Shown here piece after piece: positions 43,008 through 49,942 of a stretch of 64,000 bases of DNA. This stretch comes from Rhodobacter sp. (GTDB lineage Bacteria; Pseudomonadota; Alphaproteobacteria; Rhodobacterales; Rhodobacteraceae): the NCBI GenBank assembly GCA_020637595.1, contig JACKKE010000002.1:248001-312000 (forward strand), written 5' to 3'. The notes beneath the pieces are model-generated. The model saw only the letters and a list, made by a program, of their open reading frames with translations. It searched no databases and was not told the origin of the DNA. The translations under genes and the position numbers were made by a program. Each line of letters opens with the position of its first letter. Positions within the stretch are counted from its first letter, which is position 1.

Positions 43008-43606
43008 GCCTGTCTACTGTTGTCTTCGACATCGGCAACGTGCTGGTGGAATGGAACCCGCTGCTCGCCTTCGCGCCGGAACTGGGCAGCGAGACCGATG
43101 CGCAGGCGTTTCTGCAGCGGATCGGATTCGCCGACCTGAACCTGCGCGCCGATGCGGGCGAGACCTTCGCTGATCTGGCCGACGAAATCTTTGACGACGA
43201 GGACCGCGCGCTGTTCCTGCGGTATCCGGACCTCTACGCGCGCACCATCCAACAGCCGATCGAGGGCAGCTTTGCACTGATCGACCGCCTCAAGGCCCGC
43301 GGCCATGCGGTGCATGCGATCACCAACTGGTCGGCGGAAACCTGGCCGATCGGTGTGTCTGTCCACCCGCGCCTGGCCAGCGCATTTGGCGTCACGCTCG
43401 TGTCGGGTGAAGTGGGCATCCTCAAACCTGTCCAGGCGATCTTTGACCTAATGTGCACCCGCGCCGGTGTTTCGCCCGAGGGCTGCCTGTTCATCGACGA
43501 CAGCCCGAAAAACGTCGCCGGAGCGCAGGCGGCCGGCTGGGCTGGCCATCTCTTTACCACACCCGAGGCGCTGGAAGCGGTGCTGATCGAGGAGGGTCTG
43601 CTGTGA
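43004..43606 (+). CDS. HAD-family phosphatase inside the C-P lyase operon
   Basis: A 200-residue HAD subfamily IA hydrolase. Motif I is VVFDIGNVLVEWNP (nucleophile Asp9; DxGNV form as in YihX-type sugar-phosphate phosphatases), motif II is HAITNWSAE, motif III uses the lysine in VGILKPVQAIF, and motif IV is CLFIDDSPKNV. It overlaps phnI upstream and phnJ downstream by 4 bases each, so it is made in step with the lyase subunits. Placement suggests a phosphatase acting on an intermediate or by-product of phosphonate breakdown; this is inference. Confidence 0.9.
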   Translation: MSLSTVVFDIGNVLVEWNPLLAFAPELGSETDAQAFLQRIGFADLNLRADAGETFADLADEIFDDEDRALFLRYPDLYARTIQQPIEGSFALIDRLKARGHAVHAITNWSAETWPIGVSVHPRLASAFGVTLVSGEVGILKPVQAIFDLMCTRAGVSPEGCLFIDDSPKNVAGAQAAGWAGHLFTTPEALEAVLIEEGLL

Positions 43607-44472
43607 GCAACCACTACAACTTCGCCTATCTCGACGAACAGACCAAGCGGATGATCCGCCGGGCGATCCTCAAAGGCGTGGCGGTGCCCGGCTATCAGGT
43701 GCCCTTTGCCAGCCGCGAAATGCCGATGCCCTATGGCTGGGGCACTGGTGGCGTGCAGGTGACGGCGGCCTGCCTGACGCCCGAGGACAGGCTGAAGGTC
43801 ATCGACCAGGGCGCGGACGACACCACCAACGCGGTCTCGATCCGCAAGTTCTTTCAGCGCACGGCAGAGGTGGCGGTGACCGAACACACGGCCGAGGCCA
43901 CGGTGATCCAGACCCGCCACCGGATCCCCGAGCGCCCGCTGACCGCCGGGCAGATCCTGGTCTATCAGGTGCCGATCCCCGAGCCGTTGCGGTTCCTGGA
44001 GCCGCGCGAGACCGAGACCCGGCGCATGCACGCGCTGGAGGATTACGGGCTGATGCACGTCAAGCTCTACGAGGATATCGCCCGCAACGGCGCGATCGCC
44101 ACCTCCTATGCCTATCCGGTCAAGGTCGAGGGGCGCTATGTCATGGATCCCTCGCCGATCCCGAAATTCGACAACCCGAAACTCTCGGGCACGCCGGCTC
44201 TGCAACTCTTCGGTGCGGGGCGCGAGCAGCGGATCTATGCGATCCCGCCCTTCACCGAAGTGATCAGCCTCGACTTCGAGGATTACCCGTTCGAGGCGAC
44301 CAAGGCCCCGCATGCCTGCGATCTGTGCGGCGACGGCGGCAGCTATCTGGACGAGGTGATCACCGATGACGCGGGCGGGCGGATGTTCGTCTGCTCGGAT
44401 ACCGATCATTGCGCCAGCCGGCAGGCAGCAGGCCACCGCGGGCGCCTGTCCCCGCAGGAGGATGCGGCATGA
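43603..44472 (+). CDS. phnJ: Alpha-D-ribose 1-methylphosphonate 5-phosphate C-P lyase (PhnJ)
   Basis: Radical SAM enzyme that breaks the carbon-phosphorus bond, releasing methane from methylphosphonate and leaving a 1,2-cyclic ribose phosphate. In the 289-residue protein the four C-terminal cysteines are at 239, 242, 264 and 270, with spacing equal to Cys241/244/266/272 of E. coli; three bind the [4Fe-4S] cluster. Gly30 in AVPGYQVPF corresponds to the radical glycine. It starts with a GTG at 43603 overlapping the HAD stop. Its stop overlaps a short frame, not phnK, because a palindrome array separates the two. Confidence 0.96.
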   Translation: MSNHYNFAYLDEQTKRMIRRAILKGVAVPGYQVPFASREMPMPYGWGTGGVQVTAACLTPEDRLKVIDQGADDTTNAVSIRKFFQRTAEVAVTEHTAEATVIQTRHRIPERPLTAGQILVYQVPIPEPLRFLEPRETETRRMHALEDYGLMHVKLYEDIARNGAIATSYAYPVKVEGRYVMDPSPIPKFDNPKLSGTPALQLFGAGREQRIYAIPPFTEVISLDFEDYPFEATKAPHACDLCGDGGSYLDEVITDDAGGRMFVCSDTDHCASRQAAGHRGRLSPQEDAA

Positions 44473-44606
44473 GGCCGGGCGCCGGAAACGGGCCGTCGAC
44501 GGCCCGTCACGAACGCCGCGTCGACGCGGCGTGCTTACGCGCTGTCGACAGCGCGTTTTCATGGCGCGTCGACGCGCCATTTGCCCTGCAGGAGGACAGG
44601 ACATGA
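44469..44606 (+). CDS. Possible 45-residue protein spanning the palindrome array
   Basis: An open frame of 45 codons fills the phnJ-phnK gap exactly. Its ATG overlaps the phnJ stop (ATGA), its TGA overlaps the phnK start (ATGA), and AGGAGG lies 7 bases before its ATG. The product has an 8-residue period matching the DNA repeat: RRVDAACL, RAVDSAFS, WRVDAPFA. No known family is recognised. It may be a true small protein, or a frame kept open so that ribosomes travel from phnJ to phnK across inserted repeats. Expression is untested. Confidence 0.4.
   Translation: MRPGAGNGPSTARHERRVDAACLRAVDSAFSWRVDAPFALQEDRT
44488..44580. repeat. Array of four perfect 20-bp palindromes with GTCGAC cores
   Basis: The units are ACGGGCCGTCGACGGCCCGT at 44488, ACGCCGCGTCGACGCGGCGT at 44513, ACGCGCTGTCGACAGCGCGT at 44537 and ATGGCGCGTCGACGCGCCAT at 44561. 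Each is a perfect 20-bp palindrome with A at one end and T at the other. Centres are 25, 24 and 24 bp apart. The core GTCGAC is constant while the arms differ but always remain self-complementary. This pattern points to selection or copying for symmetry, as hairpins in RNA, cruciforms in DNA, or protein sites. I know no named repeat family with certainty that fits. Confidence 0.97.
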
Positions 44607-45382
44607 CCCGGGACACACCCCTTCTGTCCGTTCAGGACATCACCAAGACCTATGGTGGCCGGATCGGCTGCGCGGATGTCTCGTTCGATCTGTGGCCCGG
44701 CGAAGTGATGGGCATCGTCGGGGAATCCGGTTCGGGCAAGTCGACGCTGTTGAGCTGCCTGGCCGGGCACCTGACGCCGGACACCGGCCGTGTCGTCTTT
44801 GATACCCGCAGCGAGGGTCCGCGCGACGTGCTGGCGATGAGCGAGCCCGAGCGCCGGATGCTGGCGCGCACCGACTGGGCCTTTGTCCATCAGAACCCGC
44901 GCGACGGGTTGCGGATGGGGGTCAGCGCCGGTGGCAATGTGGGCGAGCGGCTGATGGCTGTGGGCGCGCGCCATTATGGCCGGATCCGCGATGAGGCGAT
45001 CGACTGGCTGGGCCGGGTCGAAATCGCCGCCGACCGCATCGACGACCGCCCCCGGCAATTTTCCGGCGGCATGCAGCAGCGGTTGCAGATCGCGCGCAAC
45101 CTGGTGACCGGGCCGCGGTTGGTGTTCATGGACGAGCCGACCGGTGGCCTCGACGTCAGCGTGCAGGCGCGGCTTCTGGACCTGTTGCGCGGGTTGGTGC
45201 GGCAGATGGGGCTGAGCGCGGTGATTGTCACCCATGACCTGGCGGTGGTGCGTCTGCTGGCCGATCGGCTGATGGTGATGAAGGGCGGGCAGGTGATCGA
45301 ACAGGGGCTGACCGATCAGGTTCTCGACGACCCGCAACACGCCTACACGCAGCTCTTGGTGAGTTCGGTTCTGCAGGTTTGA
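44603..45382 (+). CDS. phnK: C-P lyase ATPase subunit PhnK
   Basis: ABC-type ATPase that docks on the PhnGHIJ core; it is not a transporter. The 259-residue protein has Walker A GESGSGKS, the signature FSGGMQQRLQIARNL, and Walker B LVFMDEPTGGLDVS, close to the oligopeptide-transport ATPase branch as expected for PhnK. ATG 44603 is preceded by AGGAGGACAGGAC. An in-frame ATG at 44561 within the fourth palindrome would add 14 residues but lacks a ribosome site. Confidence 0.95.
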   Translation: MTRDTPLLSVQDITKTYGGRIGCADVSFDLWPGEVMGIVGESGSGKSTLLSCLAGHLTPDTGRVVFDTRSEGPRDVLAMSEPERRMLARTDWAFVHQNPRDGLRMGVSAGGNVGERLMAVGARHYGRIRDEAIDWLGRVEIAADRIDDRPRQFSGGMQQRLQIARNLVTGPRLVFMDEPTGGLDVSVQARLLDLLRGLVRQMGLSAVIVTHDLAVVRLLADRLMVMKGGQVIEQGLTDQVLDDPQHAYTQLLVSSVLQV

Positions 45383-45410
45383 GGCGGGGTCTGCAGTGGC
45401 AAGACCTGAG

Positions 45411-45437
45411 CCAAAGGGGGCTGTCTGCCCCCTTTGG
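45411..45437 (+). terminator. Hairpin after phnK
   Basis: CCAAAGGGGGC and GCCCCCTTTGG make a perfect 11-bp stem with a TGTCT loop, 29 bp after the phnK stop. It is followed by AAACCCCCGAGGATATTT of the family R element, not a T tract. phnL must be read through it, so it may attenuate or protect RNA rather than end transcription. Confidence 0.7.
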
Positions 45438-45444
45438 AAACCCC

Positions 45445-45468
45445 CGAGGATATTTGGAACACAAAGAT
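45445..45468 (+). repeat. Dispersed element, family R, copy 5 (supplies the phnL start)
   Basis: CGAGGATATTT then GGAACACAAAGAT, a 24-bp variant with one additional base before GGATATTT. Its last two bases plus the next G form the phnL ATG, and its GGAA is the only ribosome-site-like sequence at suitable spacing. Confidence 0.85.
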
Positions 45469-46144
45469 GATTGCAGTTCAGGACGTCTCGAAGAGTTTCA
45501 CCCTGCACAATCAGGGCAGCGCCGTGTTGCCGGTGATGACGGGCGCCAGCCTGCAGGTTTCGGCCGGGGAATGCGTCGGTCTGATCGGTGCGTCAGGGTC
45601 GGGGAAGTCGACCTTGATGCGGATGATCTGGGGCAATTACCGCATCGACGGCGGGTCGATCCGGGTCGGCACGGTCGAACTGGCCGGCGCCGAGCCGCGC
45701 GCCGTCATCGCCCTGCGGCGCGGCACGCTGGGCTATGTCAGCCAGTTCCTGCGGGTGCTGCCGCGGGTGCCGACGCTCGATGTGGTGGCCGAGCCGCTGC
45801 TGGCCCTGGGCGTGGCCGAGGAGGCGGCGCGCGAGCGGGCGGCAGCGATGCTGACCCGGCTCAACATCCCCGAGCGGCTGTGGGGCCTGTCACCCACGAC
45901 CTTTTCCGGCGGCGAGCAGCAGCGGGTGAACATTGCGCGGGGCTTCATCCATGCCTGGCCGGCGATGCTGCTCGATGAGCCGACGGCCAGTCTCGATGCC
46001 GGCAACCGGGCGGTGGTGCTGGATCTGATCCGCGAGGCCAAGGCGCGCGGCGCGGCGATCCTGGGGATCTTTCACGACGAGGACGCGCGTGCCCAAGTCT
46101 GCGATCGGCTGGTCGATGTGACCGGCTTTTCGGTGCTGCGATGA
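45467..46144 (+). CDS. phnL: C-P lyase ATPase subunit PhnL
   Basis: Second ABC-type ATPase of the C-P lyase system, 225 residues, close to the LolD/MacB-like branch. It has Walker A GASGSGKS, signature FSGGEQQRVNIARGF, Walker B AMLLDEPTASLDAGN and the switch histidine in GIFHDEDAR. The product begins MIAVQDVSKSFTLHNQ, normal for PhnL, so ATG 45467 is probably right although it is encoded by the end of a dispersed repeat. It overlaps phnN by 4 bases. Confidence 0.95.
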   Translation: MIAVQDVSKSFTLHNQGSAVLPVMTGASLQVSAGECVGLIGASGSGKSTLMRMIWGNYRIDGGSIRVGTVELAGAEPRAVIALRRGTLGYVSQFLRVLPRVPTLDVVAEPLLALGVAEEAARERAAAMLTRLNIPERLWGLSPTTFSGGEQQRVNIARGFIHAWPAMLLDEPTASLDAGNRAVVLDLIREAKARGAAILGIFHDEDARAQVCDRLVDVTGFSVLR

Positions 46145-46683
46145 CGGGGCGCCTGTTTGCGGTGGTCGGGCCGTCGGGCGTGGGCAAGGACACGCTTCTG
46201 GCCGGGGTCTGCGGTGCGGACGGCCCGCATTGGGTGCGCCGTGTCGTCACCCGGGCCGAAGCCGCGGGCGGCGAGCCTTTCGAGGGCGTCAGCAGTGCCG
46301 AATTCGCCACCCGCGAGGCGCTGGGCGAGTTCGCCCTGACCTGGCGCGCGCATGGTCTGTCCTATGGCATCCCGCGGCGCGAACTGGCGCCATTGGCCGA
46401 GGGGCGCGACGTGGTGTTCAACGGGTCGCGCGCGGCGCTGGACCGGGCGGCGGCGGTGTTTCCCGGGTTGGCGGTGATCCATGTCACCGCGCCGCCCGAG
46501 GTTCTGGCTGCCCGGCTCAAGGGCCGTGGCCGCGAGAGCGCCGGGCAGATCGCGGCGCGGCTGGCGCGGGCGGTCGAGGCGATCCCGGCACGATTGCCGG
46601 TGGTCGAGATCGTCAACGATTCGACACCCGAGGCCGGGGTCGCCCGGTTGCGCGCAGCACTTCAGCCGATGCGGGCGCGGTGA
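46141..46683 (+). CDS. phnN: Ribose 1,5-bisphosphokinase (PhnN)
   Basis: Phosphorylates ribose 1,5-bisphosphate to phosphoribosyl pyrophosphate, returning phosphonate-derived ribose to metabolism. The 180-residue guanylate-kinase-like protein has the P-loop VVGPSGVGKDTLL, RVVTRAEAAGGEPFEGVS, and VVFNGSRAALDRAA. It overlaps phnL by 4 bases at the start and converges on the DUF1045 gene with a 22-base overlap at the end. Confidence 0.94.
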   Translation: MTGRLFAVVGPSGVGKDTLLAGVCGADGPHWVRRVVTRAEAAGGEPFEGVSSAEFATREALGEFALTWRAHGLSYGIPRRELAPLAEGRDVVFNGSRAALDRAAAVFPGLAVIHVTAPPEVLAARLKGRGRESAGQIAARLARAVEAIPARLPVVEIVNDSTPEAGVARLRAALQPMRAR

Positions 46684-47324
46684 ACGTGGTGGAACATCCC
46701 GTCCGCGCCCTCGCCAAACACGACGATGTCCCTCAGCGCCAGCGGCGCGGGCAGAACCGGGGCAAAGAGCGTCTGCGCCAGCGGGCGCAGGTGCGCGTCT
46801 TCCTCGGGGCTCAGCCGGTCGGTGAGCGTCATGTGAAAGCGGAACTCGTCGAGCACATAGGGATAGCCGTAGGACTCCAGCAAATCCCGCTGGTGTGGGG
46901 TCAGGCGCTCGGGTGCCCGGCGGGCGCGTTCGGCCTCGGTCATCGGTGCGCGGAAGCGGTCGAAGCGGATGACGACCTCGGCTGCAAAGGCGTTCAGCGC
47001 CACCGTGTCGCCCTCGGGGATCAGTGCCAGGAAGCCATCAAGGGCCGCCAGCCGCAGCCCGGCCACGGCAAAGGGGCGCACGCCCGCGCCAAAGACTTCG
47101 ACGGCGGCGATCAGGTCGTCCTCGGTCAACCCTTCGGCCAGACGGAACGGCGCCTTGAGCGTGGCGTGAAAGCCATAACGCCGGGCGCTGACCGTCAGCC
47201 CCTCCAGCGCCGGGTGCGGCTGGGCCAGACGCGCACCGGTCTCGGCGTCGCGGCCCAGCCAACGGGCGGCGGTTTCGGCCAGGGGGCCGGGCGGCGGGGC
47301 GAAATAGAGAGCGTAGCGTTTCAT
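46662..47324 (-). CDS. Phosphonate-associated DUF1045 protein (2H phosphoesterase type)
   Basis: A 220-residue protein of the family found with phosphonate operons. It has the two His-x-Thr motifs of 2H phosphoesterases, RYGFHATLKAPF near residue 58 and FRFHMTLTDRL near 173. The 2H fold opens cyclic phosphates, and no PhnP (the usual cyclic ribose phosphate phosphodiesterase) is seen in this locus, so it is a good candidate to do that step. That role is inference. ATG 47324 gives the normal start MKRYALYFAPP. It overlaps the phnN end tail to tail. Confidence 0.87.
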   Translation of the reverse strand: MKRYALYFAPPPGPLAETAARWLGRDAETGARLAQPHPALEGLTVSARRYGFHATLKAPFRLAEGLTEDDLIAAVEVFGAGVRPFAVAGLRLAALDGFLALIPEGDTVALNAFAAEVVIRFDRFRAPMTEAERARRAPERLTPHQRDLLESYGYPYVLDEFRFHMTLTDRLSPEEDAHLRPLAQTLFAPVLPAPLALRDIVVFGEGADGMFHHVHRARIG

Positions 47325-47416
47325 ACCGGGACGATGCGCGCCTTGCGTCACGGTTCCGTGACGTTTCCGTGGTTTTCAGCGGCCGACAGGCCGGGTTTTG
47401 CGCGACAGGACGCACG

Positions 47417-48559
47417 ATGACGCAGATGACGACACTTGCCAATGCCATGCTGGTGATGCCCGACGGGGTCCGGCGCGGCGCGATCACCTTTCGGGATGGG
47501 TTGATCCATGCCATCGACGATGGCGCCGGTGTGCCTGCCGGGGCGCTGGATTGCGAGGGAGATCTGGTGATCCCCGGTCTGATCGAGTTGCACACCGACA
47601 ACCTGGAGCGCCACATCCAGCCGCGCCCAGGCGTGGACTGGCCGCATACCTCGGCGATCATCGCCCATGACGCGGAACTGGCCGGGGTGGGCATCACCAC
47701 CGTGTTCGACGCGCTGCGCGTGGGTTCGCTGATCTCGACCGGGCGCGGCTATGGCGAATACGCGCGCGGCATGGCGAACGAGATCCTCGCCGCCCGCAAG
47801 GCCGGCGTCCTGCGCGTCAACCACCTGATTCACCTGCGGGCCGAGGTCTGTTCCGAGACGCTGACCAGCGAGCTGGAGAAATTCGGGCCAGAGGACAACG
47901 TTGGCATCGTCAGCCTGATGGACCACACGCCCGGCCAGCGCCAGTTCGCCGATCTGGCGCAGTTGCGGCGGTATATGCGTGGCAAGTATGGCCTGACCGA
48001 GGATGAATTCCAGGTCCATGTCGAGGTGCAGACCGCGCTGGGCAACCGGGTGCGCGCGGCGCATGAACAGGCGACCGTCGCCGCCGCCCGCGCTCTGGGG
48101 GCGACGCTGGCCAGCCATGACGACACCACTGCCGAGCAGGTGGTCGATTCCGCCCGTCACGGCGCGGCGATTGCCGAATTTCCGACCACGGCCGAGGCGG
48201 CGCGGGCCTGCTGCGAACAGGGCATCGCGGTGATGATGGGCGCGCCGAACCTGATCCGCGGGGGCTCGCATTCGGGCAATGTCGCGGCGCGCGATCTGGC
48301 CGAGGACGGGCTGCTGACGGTGCTGTCGTCCGATTATGTCCCCTCATCGCTGTTGAACGGCGCGCTGATTCTGGGCGACCTCTGGGGCGATCTGGCGCGC
48401 GGCATCGCGACGGTGACCAGCACGCCGGCGCAGGCAACCGGGTTGACCGACCGGGGCCGGCTGGAGGTCGGTGCGCGCGCCGATGTCGTGCGGGTGCACC
48501 GGTTCGGCACCAGCGGCGCGGTGCAGGGAACCTGGGTCGGCGGGCGCCGGGTGGCGTGA
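47417..48559 (+). CDS. phnM: PhnM, second copy (ribose 1-methylphosphonate 5-triphosphate diphosphatase)
   Basis: A 380-residue amidohydrolase with the canonical PhnM motifs: VIPGLIELHTDNLERHIQPRPGVDW, ASHDDTTAEQV, MGAPNLIRGGSHSGNVAARDLAE and LSSDYVPSSLL. This is closer to E. coli PhnM than the copy at 38907, so it is the better candidate for the main pyrophosphatase of the pathway. It diverges from the DUF1045 gene and probably has its own promoter in the 92-bp gap. Nothing follows it for 300 bp. Confidence 0.95.
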   Translation: MTQMTTLANAMLVMPDGVRRGAITFRDGLIHAIDDGAGVPAGALDCEGDLVIPGLIELHTDNLERHIQPRPGVDWPHTSAIIAHDAELAGVGITTVFDALRVGSLISTGRGYGEYARGMANEILAARKAGVLRVNHLIHLRAEVCSETLTSELEKFGPEDNVGIVSLMDHTPGQRQFADLAQLRRYMRGKYGLTEDEFQVHVEVQTALGNRVRAAHEQATVAAARALGATLASHDDTTAEQVVDSARHGAAIAEFPTTAEAARACCEQGIAVMMGAPNLIRGGSHSGNVAARDLAEDGLLTVLSSDYVPSSLLNGALILGDLWGDLARGIATVTSTPAQATGLTDRGRLEVGARADVVRVHRFGTSGAVQGTWVGGRRVA

Positions 48560-48867
48560 CCCCGCCAGATCTGCGGTCACCCGGAAAGCATCCGCGACAA
48601 AAGCCCGGGCTCGACCGCATCCATGCGCGCCGCCCGTAAACGGTCGCGTCGCCGCTTGGTCGCGCGGTCCGGGGCGGTCTCCGCGGCCGGTGCGACGGGC
48701 CAGCCGGTCATGCAAGGCGGCACGGTGGTCGAACCATCCGATCCGGGTCGGGGGCGGCGTTCTTCTGGCGCCAAGGGCGACGGAGGCCTCGTGCGGCAAC
48801 ATCGCCTGACAGCAGAACGGCCCCAGGCCTTGAGGCGCACGAGATCGTCAACGGTATCGGGAAAGGG
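48560..48867. other. Gene-free stretch before tRNA-Thr
   Basis: About 308 bp between phnM and the tRNA. Open frames cross it on the minus strand but none resembles a family or has a ribosome site. It marks the edge between the phosphonate locus and the hisD block, next to a tRNA, but no att-like repeat of the tRNA 3' end is seen inside the window. Confidence 0.5.
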
Positions 48868-48942
<75 letters not shown>

Positions 48943-49029
48943 GTCGCCACGGGCGGCTGATTAGACGCAAAGCGCGCCCGGCGCAAGCCCTGTCTGGACG
49001 CTTTTTTCGCCCTGCGTTAAACCGGGGCC

Positions 49030-49236
49030 ATGACGCCCGCCGATCCGCCCGCCGATCTTCCGCCCCGAACGGGCCCCGCCACCCCCGCCGAGGGCGCGCG
49101 CCGCGTGCAATCCGTGCGGGGCACCAAGGGCGACCAGGCGAAGGAGGCGCGAATCAAGGCGGCGCTCAAGGCCAACATTGCCCGGCGCAAGGCCCAGGCC
49201 CGCGCCCGTGACACGGAAGACGAAACCGATGACTGA
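49030..49236 (+). CDS. Small basic/acidic protein of unknown function
   Basis: A 68-residue frame just before the DUF2948 gene, overlapping it by 8 bases. It starts with a Pro-rich segment (MTPADPPADLPPRTGPATP), continues with a basic helix (RIKAALKANIARRKAQARAR) and ends acidic (DTEDETDD). The overlap and the gene-like charge pattern support coding. No family is recognised; RNA binding by the basic helix is possible only as inference. Confidence 0.6.
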   Translation: MTPADPPADLPPRTGPATPAEGARRVQSVRGTKGDQAKEARIKAALKANIARRKAQARARDTEDETDD

Positions 49237-49723
49237 CGCCCGATTCGAGGATGCCGAGGACCGCCCGCTGCGGCTCATCGCCCGAGACGCCGCCGACCTC
49301 GGGGTGATCTCGGCCTTGGTGCAGGATGCGGTGCTGACCGGCGCCGACCTGCATTTCCAGCGCGCCCGGCGGCGATTCTCGCTTCTGCTCAACCGCTTCC
49401 GCTGGGAAGACGAGTCGCGCGCCAAGACCGAGCACCGCCGCTATGAGCGGGTGCGCGCGGTCCTCGATTTCGGCGATGTCACGGCGGTGGCCCATCAGGG
49501 CCTCAACCGCGACGCCGACACGGTGCTCTCGCTCCTGTCGATCGCCTTTGAACCTGCCGCCGAAACCCAGCCGGGCGATCCTGCCGGCCCCGGCCGCGTC
49601 GTGCTGACCTTCGCCGGCGACGGCGCGCTGGCGCTCACCGTCGAATGCCTCGAAGTCGAACTCGCCGACGTCACCCGCCCCTACGCCGCCCCCTCGGGTC
49701 ACGCACCGCACCACCCCGACTGA
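49229..49723 (+). CDS. DUF2948 family protein
   Basis: A 164-residue protein with the family opening DRPLRLIARDAADLGVISALVQDAVLTGADL and FSLLLNRFRWEDE. DUF2948 genes commonly lie before hisD in Rhodobacterales and related groups, as here. The function is unknown. The C-terminal part (RVVLTFAGDGALALTVECLEVELADV) is beta-rich. A family R repeat reading in the opposite direction starts 5 bp after its stop. Confidence 0.9.
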   Translation: MTDARFEDAEDRPLRLIARDAADLGVISALVQDAVLTGADLHFQRARRRFSLLLNRFRWEDESRAKTEHRRYERVRAVLDFGDVTAVAHQGLNRDADTVLSLLSIAFEPAAETQPGDPAGPGRVVLTFAGDGALALTVECLEVELADVTRPYAAPSGHAPHHPD

Positions 49724-49727
49724 CCCG

Positions 49728-49750
49728 ATCTTTGCGTCGCAAATATCCCG
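49728..49750 (-). repeat. Dispersed element, family R, copy 6
   Basis: On the minus strand this reads CGGGATATTT then GCGACGCAAAGAT, identical to copy 3. It lies 5 bp after the DUF2948 stop but in antisense, with its GC-rich hairpins (GCCCGAAGGGC, GGGGGCAGCGCCCCC, GCTCGC-GAA-GCGAGC) on the hisD side. Confidence 0.85.
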
Positions 49751-49942
49751 GGGGTGAGCCCGAAGGGCGAGGGGGCAGCGCCCCCTAGGCTCGCGAAGCG
49801 AGCGTGGCCCAACAGGAGGCGACGGGCCGCAGGCCCTTCGCGCGACTGGCGGGAGCCCTCCCCCCTTGACTGGCCCCTTGTCTGGCCCCTTGTCTGGCTG
49901 GCCGCGATCCCCTATCCCCGCCCCAGAGCCGGAGAGACCGCC

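Noticed and set aside
44488..44580. The palindrome array as a CRISPR
   Set aside because: Units are palindromes with changing arms and only 4-5 bp between them. There are no spacer-like unique segments of 30 bp and no cas genes.
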